From G963676655 sp963676655 (GTDB lineage: Bacteria; Verrucomicrobiota; Lentisphaeria; Victivallales; Victivallaceae): a stretch of 64,000 bases of DNA. The notes beneath the pieces are model-generated. The model saw nothing but the letters and a program-made list of their open reading frames with translations, had not been told where the DNA came from and did no database searches. Positions within the stretch are counted from its first letter, which is position 1. The number at the start of each line of letters is the position of its first letter. The stretch covers positions 4,650,001 to 4,714,000 of the forward strand of contig CAXXKX010000003.1 of assembly GCA_963676655.2 (NCBI GenBank), written 5' to 3'. Made by a program: the position numbers and the translations under genes. Below, piece by piece: positions 1-7,621 of this stretch.

Positions 1-22
1 TGAGCGACAGGACAAAGATTAA

Positions 23-898
23 TCAGTGAAAGGAGTTATTCTTCATAAAATTTATAGGTGATGCTCCGGTAATTGCCTTGAAGCGTCGGCTGAAATGATA
101 TTGATCACTGTAGCCCAGCAGATCTGAGACGCGGCTGATCGAATATTGATCCGGGGACAACAGCAGTTCCGATGCCTTGTTTATCTTAACCATGTCAATG
201 TAAAGCTTCGGATTCAATCCGGTATGGCTTAGAAAAAGGCGGCGGAAATGGTTAATGCTGAGATTGCAGAATTCAGCCATTTCGCTTACAGTCCATGGAT
301 TTTCCGGCGAATCGGCAATTTTTTCCAGCAGTTCGTCAATCAGTGAGAGCCGGTTCACACTGTTTGAATTGCGATTCCTGAAATAGAGCTCGACCAGTAG
401 ACTTTGCAGCGCTGAATTGGCTTTGATCTGGGAATCCCGGGACGGGCTTGAGGCCAGTTCCATTATCGGCAGCAGTTTCCGGCTTTTCCCGATGTCGATA
501 ATGCCGTCCCTGATGATGCCGCTGCGATAGAGGTTGTCCGCGATAATGCCGCTGAAACAGATGGCGTCCTCAACATATTGGTTTTTTGTTGACGAGTAGA
601 AATGAACAAAATCCGGGCTTATCATGATCCCCTGTCCCTTTTTCACCGTGGCTATTGAGTTTGTCTTCCGGTTCCAGTAACTGCCGTCGCCATCGATCAG
701 GTGGGACAGGGAATAGAATTTGAATATCCGGGGATGAATCGCATTACGCGGCGGGTAAGATACTTTTTGCAGGGTTCGGCAGATCCACAAACCGAATGTC
801 CGGTGGATATCCTGCTGACCTTTGGGTAACGGAATGACCTTTACCGGGATTTTATGATCAAGGGGTATATTGGCATTTATTTTGGTGTTTTTGTCCAT
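23..898 (-). CDS. AraC-family transcriptional regulator
   Basis: A 291-residue DNA-binding regulator. The C-terminal third (about residues 190-288) has the two helix-turn-helix motifs of the AraC/XylS family: WTVSEMAEFCNLSINHFRRLF, then ISRVSDLLGYSDQYHFSRRFK, ending in the typical G-x-x-P turn (GASPINF). The N-terminal part is compatible with a cupin-like sugar-sensing domain, but the ligand cannot be read. It is divergent, by 86 bases, from a Gfo/Idh/MocA dehydrogenase and a sugar isomerase, so it probably controls that pair in response to a sugar or sugar acid. The family is firm and the target is inference. Confidence 0.93.
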   Translation of the reverse strand: MDKNTKINANIPLDHKIPVKVIPLPKGQQDIHRTFGLWICRTLQKVSYPPRNAIHPRIFKFYSLSHLIDGDGSYWNRKTNSIATVKKGQGIMISPDFVHFYSSTKNQYVEDAICFSGIIADNLYRSGIIRDGIIDIGKSRKLLPIMELASSPSRDSQIKANSALQSLLVELYFRNRNSNSVNRLSLIDELLEKIADSPENPWTVSEMAEFCNLSINHFRRLFLSHTGLNPKLYIDMVKINKASELLLSPDQYSISRVSDLLGYSDQYHFSRRFKAITGASPINFMKNNSFH

Positions 899-984
899 TT
901 TACAATCTTCTTTTTAGTTTATATTGTACTTTATACGTGTTACTTTAATAAAGCAACCTGTAATTAAAAAGAAAAGGTTCAGTT

Positions 985-1983
985 ATGTCAAAAGTAAAAA
1001 TCGGCTTGATTGCCTGTGGAAAGATTGCCACCTGCCATCATGTGCCGGAGGTTTTGAAGCTGGGGAAACGGGCCGGGATCACCGCTCTGTTTGATTTGAA
1101 GAAATCCAACGCAACGAAATTGAAAAAAGAGTTGTTGCCGGACAGCAAAATTTACGATTCTGTCGAAGATTTATTGCAGTCCGATGTTGACGCGGTCATT
1201 ATCAGTACCCCGAACAACAGCCATTGTGAACTGACTTTACAGGCGCTTAAAGCCGGTAAACATGTTCTGGTTGAAAAGCCGATGGCGGTAAACTTGAAGG
1301 ATGCGGATAAGATGATAGCCGCGGCTAAAGCCGCCGGTTTGCATTTGCAGGTTAACCAAACCTTGAGATTCACTCCTGCATATATAAAGATTAAGGAATT
1401 GATCGACAGCGGCGTTATCGGCAGTCCGATGCACATCCGGTGTATCAGGGCCGGATCAGCTTCTCCGGATAAAGGCTGGTCCCCTGGCGCCAAATGGTTT
1501 ATTTCAAAAGAATTTGCCGGTGGTATCGTCAGGGATATAGCGGTGCATATGGCTGATGCTATGGCCTGGTATTTTGGCGATGTTTCCAGTATTTATTCTC
1601 TCAACCGGACGCTAGCCGAAGACTGTGAAGTAACGGATAATGTCAGTGCGCTTATGGAGTTTGCCAACGGCGCGACGGGCGTCCTTGAGTTGAGCTGGAC
1701 AACCACTCCGGGAACCGGTTATCTAGAGATTTACGGCAGTAAAGGCGCTATCCGGCTTGGTTTTGCGCCGGGCGGAGCGATTGAAGTATGCACCGATGGT
1801 AAAAAATACGTTAAGCGTAAACCTCGTAAAGCCAAATCCAGTCAAGCCTGGTTTATCGATGGAGTCAAAGGTAAACCCGGCGTTCCGACTCCGGAAGAAA
1901 TCGGTCGCAAAGCGCTGGCCTATTGTGAAGCAATCCTCGCTTCCGGTGAAAAAAACAAACCCGTTGCTCCGGCAATTAAATAA
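985..1983 (+). CDS. Gfo/Idh/MocA family NAD(P)-dependent oxidoreductase
   Basis: A 332-residue cytoplasmic sugar or inositol dehydrogenase-type enzyme. A Rossmann fold opens at residues 6-12 (GLIACGK, a slightly atypical glycine motif), the family EKP motif lies at 97-99, and the D...H pair of the catalytic face is at D184 and H188 (GGIVRDIAVH). The family oxidises or reduces carbohydrates with NAD(P). The substrate is unknown. An AAAAGG-like ribosome site precedes the ATG. A TIM-barrel isomerase follows after 32 bases, so the two probably form one short sugar-conversion operon under the divergent AraC regulator. Confidence 0.93.
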   Translation: MSKVKIGLIACGKIATCHHVPEVLKLGKRAGITALFDLKKSNATKLKKELLPDSKIYDSVEDLLQSDVDAVIISTPNNSHCELTLQALKAGKHVLVEKPMAVNLKDADKMIAAAKAAGLHLQVNQTLRFTPAYIKIKELIDSGVIGSPMHIRCIRAGSASPDKGWSPGAKWFISKEFAGGIVRDIAVHMADAMAWYFGDVSSIYSLNRTLAEDCEVTDNVSALMEFANGATGVLELSWTTTPGTGYLEIYGSKGAIRLGFAPGGAIEVCTDGKKYVKRKPRKAKSSQAWFIDGVKGKPGVPTPEEIGRKALAYCEAILASGEKNKPVAPAIK

Positions 1984-2015
1984 TTCATAATAGTATAAAA
2001 ATAGAAGGAATCATA

Positions 2016-2876
2016 ATGAAAACAGGAGTGAGTACTTACAGTTTGTCCCGCGCAATCAAAGACGGGCGTATGACGGTTATTGATGTTATTGAATGGATCG
2101 CTGAGCATGGCGGTGAACATGTGGAGGTTGTCCCAGGCAGTTTTGAAATGACTGAAGAAGTCATTGCGCAGATTGTGGATAAGACCCGGGAACTGGGACT
2201 GGATATCTCCAGTTACACCATTGGCGCCAACTTCATTGACAAGGATGAAGCTGAACTGGACGCTGAAATCGAACGCGTTAAGAAAGAGGTGGACATCGCC
2301 GCTGCTCTTGGTACAAAACTGATGCGCCACGATGTTGCGTATCGTGCCCCGGAAGATACCTCATTGGAACAGTTTGAAAAAGATCTGCCCATAATCGTCA
2401 AAGGCTGTCGTGCGGTGGCTGATTATGCCGCGCAGTACGGCATAACCACCAGTATCGAAAATCACGGATACCATGTGCAGCATTTTGACCGTGTCCAGCG
2501 GGTTATCAAAGAAGTTGACCGGGAAAATTTCAAAACGACTATCGACATTGGCAACTTTGTGGTGGTAGATATCAATCCATTGGCGGCGGTCAGGCAAAAT
2601 GCCCCGTTTGCTTCTATGGTTCATGTTAAAGATTTCTTCCTGAGGAATGCCGAATGCGATCCTGGTGAAGGTTTTAATAAGTCTCGAGGCGGAAATTATT
2701 GGCGCGGAGCGATTGCCGGTCACGGCGATGTGGATGTTCCTGCCGCGCTTCTGATCCTTAAAGATGCCGGATATGACGGCTATCTGTCGTTGGAGTTTGA
2801 AGGCATGGAAGATTGTCTGCGAGGCGCTGAAATAGGCTTGAAAAACCTTCAGAGATATGTCTCAAAACTGAAGTAA
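2016..2876 (+). CDS. Sugar phosphate isomerase/epimerase (xylose isomerase-like TIM barrel)
   Basis: A 286-residue AP-endonuclease-2/xylose-isomerase-like TIM barrel. The four metal-ligand positions of the family are visible: E148 (SIENHG), D177 (TIDIGN), H203 (MVHVKD) and E260 (LSLEFEG). Such enzymes isomerise or epimerise sugars or keto-inositols with a divalent metal. It sits directly behind the Gfo/Idh/MocA gene with an AGAAGGA ribosome site, so the two probably act in sequence, as in inositol or rare-sugar pathways. The exact substrate cannot be assigned. It converges with the minus-strand transporter gene across a hairpin of a few bases. Confidence 0.92.
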   Translation: MKTGVSTYSLSRAIKDGRMTVIDVIEWIAEHGGEHVEVVPGSFEMTEEVIAQIVDKTRELGLDISSYTIGANFIDKDEAELDAEIERVKKEVDIAAALGTKLMRHDVAYRAPEDTSLEQFEKDLPIIVKGCRAVADYAAQYGITTSIENHGYHVQHFDRVQRVIKEVDRENFKTTIDIGNFVVVDINPLAAVRQNAPFASMVHVKDFFLRNAECDPGEGFNKSRGGNYWRGAIAGHGDVDVPAALLILKDAGYDGYLSLEFEGMEDCLRGAEIGLKNLQRYVSKLK

Positions 2877-2897
2877 AAACAGGATTAATTCTGTTTT
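2876..2897. terminator. Bidirectional terminator between convergent genes
   Basis: An inverted repeat AAAACAG ... CTGTTTT with an 8-base loop spans the junction of the isomerase gene and the convergent permease gene. Because the arms are A-rich and T-rich, each strand gives a stem followed by U residues, so it can end transcription in both directions. It overlaps the permease stop codon. Confidence 0.6.
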
Positions 2898-3679
2898 GAA
2901 AAAATGGATTGCTTAAGCATTCCGTAAGCGTCAAATGCGATTTTCCGGGTGAATACGACACTCAGTGTCGATGCGGTAAGCATCGAACAGAAGATGCACA
3001 GCATTATTCCGATCTGGTATTTGATCGCGACAGTCGGGGCGGATCCGCCAAGGATCTGCCCCGTCATCATTCCGGGCAGGGAGACGATGCCAAGGGTTGC
3101 CATCGTGGCTAGCATCGGACCTGCCGCCGCCCGCAGCGCCGAGCGCATATACGGCCGGGTTGCTTCCGGCAGCGAGGCTCCAAGCAGCTGATAGGTAATG
3201 AATTCTTTTTCATTGCGGCGAATGCCCGAATAGAATCTTTCCAGCGTAATTACATTGCTGCGCATACAGTTTCCCATCACCATCCCGGCAATCGGGATCA
3301 GGTAGCGGGCGTCGTATAGCGGTGAAGGAGAGATTACTATGACGACCAGAACGGTGGCAACCAGGGCGACGCCGATGGCGGTTGCCAGGAAAGTCATTGG
3401 AAAAAGTTTTCTTATCGTTAAACCGCTCTGTTTGAGAATGGAAATATTTGCCACGGTCAACATTACGAGAATCCAGGCGATATTGAGAAATAGTGAGTTC
3501 AGTTTGAAAATTACTCCGAGATAAAGTCCGACCAGCGCCAACTGCACGGTCATCCGCAGAACCGCGATCAGCGTTTCTTTTATCAAGCCGAGTTTTAGCT
3601 TCAGCATGATGAACAAAGGGACCAGAACCAGCAGATAAATCAGGGCCATATCATATACATTTATATTGATTGCTTTCAT
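2885..3679 (-). CDS. FetB/YbbM-like ABC transporter permease (UPF0014)
   Basis: A 264-residue inner-membrane protein with about six or seven hydrophobic segments across its length. The conserved UPF0014/FetB core is present: PIAGMVMGNCMRSNVITLERF, then a charged loop with a LLGASLPEATRP motif, then AAAGPMLATMATLGIVSLPGMMTGQILGG. Its start overlaps the end of the ATPase gene by four bases (ATGA), so the two are translationally coupled and form the transporter. E. coli FetAB is linked to iron homeostasis and export. A metal substrate here is inference only. Confidence 0.88.
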   Translation of the reverse strand: MKAININVYDMALIYLLVLVPLFIMLKLKLGLIKETLIAVLRMTVQLALVGLYLGVIFKLNSLFLNIAWILVMLTVANISILKQSGLTIRKLFPMTFLATAIGVALVATVLVVIVISPSPLYDARYLIPIAGMVMGNCMRSNVITLERFYSGIRRNEKEFITYQLLGASLPEATRPYMRSALRAAAGPMLATMATLGIVSLPGMMTGQILGGSAPTVAIKYQIGIMLCIFCSMLTASTLSVVFTRKIAFDAYGMLKQSIFSKQN

Positions 3680-4323
3680 GCAGTACCGTCCTTTGCAATA
3701 AGCAATTTATCTGAAAATTCATAAATCGCGTCCTGATGCTTTAACCATGCGGGATCATGCGATACTGATAACAGAGTGGTTTCCTGATTTTTGAGTAGAA
3801 GATGGACTGCTTCCATGGACTTTTTATCCAGGGCGGAAGTCAATTCGTCCGCAATGAAAATATTTTTTCGAAGGAGCAAGGCGCGGGCGATTGCGATGCG
3901 TTGTCTTTCGCCACCGGAGATATTACTACATGCTGCTGCCATAATCTCTTCGGGAAGCAGCAGGGATTCCAGCGCTGAACTGATATCCGCTTCGGACGGA
4001 TGATCCTTCGCGTTGGCGTGAAATGAAAAAGGCAACAATAGAGCCTCTTTAACCGTCTCCGCCCCCATGATCGGCTCCTGCCCGATAAACGCGATCATCC
4101 GGCGAATTTGATGGAACGTTTCGCTGGACAGTTTAATGTCATTAATAAATATTTGACCCGAATCAGCCGGAAAACAACCGACCAGCGCTGCCAGCAGGGA
4201 CGATTTTCCGCAACCGGACGGTCCGTATATCGCAGCTTTTTGTCCGTCCTCAATTAGCAGATCAACATTTTCAAGCAGGACCTTGCCGCCGCGACTGATA
4301 GTTAGATTGGCAAGCTTGATCAT
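3676..4323 (-). CDS. FetA/YbbL-like ABC transporter ATP-binding protein
   Basis: A 215-residue ABC ATPase. Walker A GPSGCGKS lies at 34-41, the Q-loop glutamine at 82 (IGQEP), the signature ISGGERQR at 135-142, Walker B IFIADE at 155-160, and the switch histidine in SVSHD near 189. It is short, as expected for the FetA group, and pairs with the overlapping FetB-like permease. It lies 10 bases downstream of a Ser/Thr kinase in the same minus-strand operon. A control link between kinase and transporter is possible but not shown. Confidence 0.92.
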   Translation of the reverse strand: MIKLANLTISRGGKVLLENVDLLIEDGQKAAIYGPSGCGKSSLLAALVGCFPADSGQIFINDIKLSSETFHQIRRMIAFIGQEPIMGAETVKEALLLPFSFHANAKDHPSEADISSALESLLLPEEIMAAACSNISGGERQRIAIARALLLRKNIFIADELTSALDKKSMEAVHLLLKNQETTLLSVSHDPAWLKHQDAIYEFSDKLLIAKDGTA

Positions 4324-4333
4324 AAGAACACCG

Positions 4334-5188
4334 TTACTTTATCTTCAAGACTTCTTTCAACGCTTTACGGAAATCCGCCGCGGACCGGAAATAAAGGAAC
4401 TCACTGTCGTCCAGCGCCTGGTCAAGCAGGTTTGCAAGTGCTTCCGGGATGTCCGGGCGGACCTTGCGAATCGGAATGGGATCCATATCCAGCATATTTA
4501 TGGGAGAAAAATTATCACCGTTTGATGATCGGGGCAACTGAAGTGTGAGCAGGTAATACATAACCGCGGCGGCGCTCCAGACGTCGACTGCCGGTCTGGC
4601 GTATTTGTAATTAATCAACTGCTGCCGGCACATGAAAGCGAGGCTGCCGCCGATGTCCCCGGTGGTTGTCAGGCTGGCGGTCCCGCCGTCAAACTTGGAA
4701 AGACCGAAATCGGCGATTTTCAATTCATACATGCCGTCATGAAAATGCAGCAGCAAGTTTTCCGGCTTGATGTCGCGATGAACAAATCCCTGATCGTGAG
4801 CGTATTCGAGCGCGGTCAGGAGCTGCCGCATCAGATTGAAAGTTTCTTCCGGCTCCATTCTGCGCCCCAGCGATTTAACCAGATCTTCGAGCGAACCGGA
4901 GTTACAGTATTCAAGGATGCAGTAGATCATTCCTGATACTTTTCCGGCTTCAAGGATTTTGACAATGTGCGGGTGTTGCAGCATTGACTGGTGCTTGATT
5001 TCCCGCATAAAATATTGCACGTCGAAACCTTTTCCAGGTTCCGGGAGAAATAATTTAAGAACTGCTTTTTCCCCGGTTTTGACATGTTTAGCCAGGAATA
5101 CGTCAGCCTGACCGCCTTTGCCGATCTTTTTTACCGGTTTGTAGTTATCAAATTCAGGCAGATATGAAATTTCATCGTTGTTGCCCAT
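4334..5188 (-). CDS. Soluble Hanks-type Ser/Thr protein kinase
   Basis: A 284-residue protein that is almost wholly kinase domain. The Gly-rich loop GKGGQADV is at 23-30, the ATP lysine K45 in AVLKLF, the catalytic loop HRDIKPEN at 137-144, and DFG at 160-162. The usual APE region is degenerate (GSLAFMCRQQL near 181). No membrane segment or sensor domain is seen, so it is probably cytoplasmic. It sits 25 bases after a second, membrane-anchored kinase and 10 bases before the FetA-like ATPase. Substrates are unknown. The FHA-domain membrane protein at 56714 is a candidate partner only by family logic. Confidence 0.93.
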   Translation of the reverse strand: MGNNDEISYLPEFDNYKPVKKIGKGGQADVFLAKHVKTGEKAVLKLFLPEPGKGFDVQYFMREIKHQSMLQHPHIVKILEAGKVSGMIYCILEYCNSGSLEDLVKSLGRRMEPEETFNLMRQLLTALEYAHDQGFVHRDIKPENLLLHFHDGMYELKIADFGLSKFDGGTASLTTTGDIGGSLAFMCRQQLINYKYARPAVDVWSAAAVMYYLLTLQLPRSSNGDNFSPINMLDMDPIPIRKVRPDIPEALANLLDQALDDSEFLYFRSAADFRKALKEVLKIK

Positions 5189-5213
5189 TATATTTTCCTT
5201 TTACGTCAATATG

Positions 5214-6347
5214 TCAGGGATGGGCGCTGGTTGCGAGGGTGTTGATGACAACAATTGCTCCAACAACCACAATCGCAATAGCGATAACCGCTATTACAAT
5301 CGTCAGAATCAGTTTGTTTTTGTTTATTCCGGAGCTGCTTTTTCCGGTGCTGAAACGACCGGTAGAGCTTGATTTCCCTTTTTTGTGCTCCCGCGAATAG
5401 TTTTTGAAAAATTTGATAATATCGCGATATTCCGGGCGTCCGTCAGGATAGCGTGCAATCATTTTCATGATAAAATCGGATAATACCGGGGGAATGTCGG
5501 GATTAACTTTGTGTGGGACCGGCGGGTTCTTTTTTAAACGCATTTCCGCTGTTTCCTGTCGATCCTCAGAGTGGAAAAACGGCAACTGTCCGACCGCCAT
5601 TTCATACATTGTAACCCCGAGGCTGTAAATATCGCCTTTGTAATCCTCCAGACCGTGTAAAAGCTTTTCAGGCGAAACATATTCCGGACTGGCCCAGCTT
5701 TCAAGCATTTCATGCAGTTCTTCCGAGTCGGAACGGTTTACCGCTTCCGCCAGACCGAAGTCACAAATTTTTGCATTGCTTTCAGCGTCCAGCATGATAT
5801 TGCCGGGTTTGACGTCATGGTGAATAATGCCGTGACGCCAGGCGCTTTCAAGTCCTTCAGCCGCCTGCCGGATCCATCGGATGGCATCTTCTAAAGAGTA
5901 TTGTATCTTGTTGCGGCGTATCGTATCCAGAGAACCGCCGTCCATGAACTGCATTACAATGTATGGCCGTTCGCCTTTCAAGCCGCATGAATAAATTGGC
6001 ACTACGGCATAATGATTGATATTGGCGGCGGTCCTGGCTTCATTCAGGAACATTTCCGAGAACTGCTCATCCCTGGCAAATTCCTCGTTCAGAATCTTGA
6101 TGGCAACTTCCCGGTCAAGAGCGGGGTCAAGCGCACGATAAACCAGGGCCATGCCGCCTTGACCGGCTTCTTCCTCAAGCAGGTATTCTTCAAACCATTT
6201 CGGGACGATAAGTTCGGCGCCGCACTCCGGACAGATGAAAGTTGAAAACGGGGTTAGATTGGTTACGTCAATTTTCTGGAGACAGCTGAAACATGATATT
6301 TTTACTGATCTCGGCATGTCCGCGATTGTTTCCAAATCAATTAGCAT
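5214..6347 (-). CDS. Membrane-anchored Ser/Thr protein kinase with N-terminal zinc ribbon
   Basis: A 377-residue kinase. A zinc-ribbon-like C19-x2-C22 ... C39-x2-C42 module comes first. The kinase domain follows: Gly loop GQGGMALV 62-69, lysine K84, catalytic loop at 176 reading HHDVKPGN rather than HRD, and DFG 196-198. Then comes a Ser/Gly-rich linker (about 325-342) and one transmembrane helix near 345-370 with a very short external tail. The missing HRD arginine marks a non-RD kinase, usually not activated by activation-loop phosphorylation. A GAGG site nine bases upstream supports the first ATG. It lies in an operon with a second kinase. Confidence 0.92.
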   Translation of the reverse strand: MLIDLETIADMPRSVKISCFSCLQKIDVTNLTPFSTFICPECGAELIVPKWFEEYLLEEEAGQGGMALVYRALDPALDREVAIKILNEEFARDEQFSEMFLNEARTAANINHYAVVPIYSCGLKGERPYIVMQFMDGGSLDTIRRNKIQYSLEDAIRWIRQAAEGLESAWRHGIIHHDVKPGNIMLDAESNAKICDFGLAEAVNRSDSEELHEMLESWASPEYVSPEKLLHGLEDYKGDIYSLGVTMYEMAVGQLPFFHSEDRQETAEMRLKKNPPVPHKVNPDIPPVLSDFIMKMIARYPDGRPEYRDIIKFFKNYSREHKKGKSSSTGRFSTGKSSSGINKNKLILTIVIAVIAIAIVVVGAIVVINTLATSAHP

Positions 6348-6366
6348 GTTATTTTACCTCGCTTTA

Positions 6367-7185
6367 TTACGCCGCTGATGTTCCGGAATGCGCCTGACCT
6401 TTAACCGTTACCGTGGGAACAGGTCTGTTTTGTTCAACCACATGAAACGGCAAATCCTCTCTGCCCGCGCTCTTCAATGTCTCGGAAACCAGTTCTTTAA
6501 CAATATTCGGACAATTGCATTCGGAACTCAGGTGAACCAGAAACGCGACTTTAGTCCGGTCGGTAATCAACTCAGGTAATGCGGTCATCGCATCAATATT
6601 ATGGAGGTGGCCGTTCTTACCCATTATTCGTCGCTTAAGCATCAGGCTTCTGGGGGAGTTGCGGAGCATGTTCAAATCATAGTTTGCTTCAAGCAGGAGT
6701 GCGTCACAATCGGAAAGCCGTTGTTTGGCCAGCAGGTCCACGCTGCCGATATCGGTGGCTATGCCAATTTTCAACGCTCCGCGTCCAATGACGAAGCCAA
6801 CCGGGTCCACGGCATCGTGCTGAACAGAAAACGGGGAAATCCTGAATCCGCAAATCTCAAAAATATTACCTGATTCAAACTCCACCATCTTGTCGGCAAT
6901 ATGATTCGGCTTTTTTCGTTTGAGGTATTGCGCGGTTTTCCACGTGGTGCAAAGCGGAATCGAATGAGCATTGGCGAAAACCCGGCATCCGCTAAGGTGA
7001 TCAGTGTGTTCGTGAGTCAACAGGATGGCGCCAATGGTTTCCGGATCGATTCCGACTGCATTCATGCGGGAAATAAGCTCGCGTCGGCTGAAGCCGGCAT
7101 CAATCAATATTGCATTTTTATCGCAACTGATAACAAACGCATTGCCGCGACTTCCACTGCCGAGAGCGGTAATTCCAACTTCCAT
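6367..7185 (-). CDS. WalJ/YycJ-like MBL-fold metallo-hydrolase
   Basis: A 272-residue metallo-beta-lactamase-fold protein. The zinc-binding HEHTDH motif is at 58-63, preceded by the SGSRGNAF start typical of the YycJ/WalJ group, and further metal ligands are in SVQHDAVDPVG and TDIGS. Members are exonuclease-like hydrolases tied to the cell envelope/WalRK system in Firmicutes. I place the start at the internal ATG (7185), where the family sequence begins and an AAAGGA element lies upstream; an earlier in-frame ATG at 7221 would add 12 unconserved residues. It heads the minus-strand kinase/transporter operon. Confidence 0.88.
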   Translation of the reverse strand: MEVGITALGSGSRGNAFVISCDKNAILIDAGFSRRELISRMNAVGIDPETIGAILLTHEHTDHLSGCRVFANAHSIPLCTTWKTAQYLKRKKPNHIADKMVEFESGNIFEICGFRISPFSVQHDAVDPVGFVIGRGALKIGIATDIGSVDLLAKQRLSDCDALLLEANYDLNMLRNSPRSLMLKRRIMGKNGHLHNIDAMTALPELITDRTKVAFLVHLSSECNCPNIVKELVSETLKSAGREDLPFHVVEQNRPVPTVTVKGQAHSGTSAA

Positions 7186-7292
7186 ACCTTTATATAATCC
7201 TTTCAGGGTCTTGACACGCAAAAATACATATATTGATACTGTAACTCAAACCGGCGTATTTTCCAATCCTCTTTAAATAATTTTCGTTTTAA

Positions 7293-7368
7293 TCCGTACG
7301 ACGGATGGCGATATACCGCTTCATACTCCGCACTTTGTGCTACGGAAGCGGAAATGATGCAAAAAAAT
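7293..7368 (+). repeat. Dispersed structured repeat, copy 1
   Basis: About 75 bases that recur at 59478 and 59628. It begins with the imperfect palindrome TCCGTACGACGGA, continues through GGCGATATACCGCTTC, and closes with GGAAGCGG so that CCGCTTC and GAAGCGG pair around a 22-base loop. It ends in an A run. It contains no gene and is probably a REP/MITE-like non-coding element. Confidence 0.75.
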
Positions 7369-7384
7369 AAAGGGTTTAATTCCC

Positions 7385-7473
7385 CGCCCCTTGGGGCGTA
7401 TCCGTTCGTTAATTTTGCGGCCTCCCGCAAAGCGGGAGTGAAAGGTCGGGCGTAAATACCCCTTGCATCGGGG
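7385..7473. repeat. Cluster of short GC-rich palindromes
   Basis: Three small hairpins stand in a row in otherwise gene-free DNA: CGCCCCTTGGGGCG (7385-7398), CTCCCGC-AAA-GCGGGAG (7422-7438), and CCCC-TTGCATC-GGGG (7459-7473). They resemble the palindromes near 59.7 and 61.5 kb. An open reading frame running through them has no protein-like features and is treated as chance. Confidence 0.6.
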
Positions 7474-7621
7474 ATAGCCCTAACCGAAAGCAAAATTTTT
7501 ATTAATTTATATTCCGGGCATGATTGACGATAACAGAGTTGAAATAGTTGCAATGGACCTATATAATGAATAATAGAGAGAAATTCGGGTTATGGTGCAA
7601 AATAAGGCCGGGAGACTGGAA

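Noticed and set aside
7203..7553. A 116-codon minus-strand frame before the hybrid kinase
   Set aside because: It runs through the dispersed repeat and three palindromes; the protein is the translation of repeat DNA and resembles nothing.
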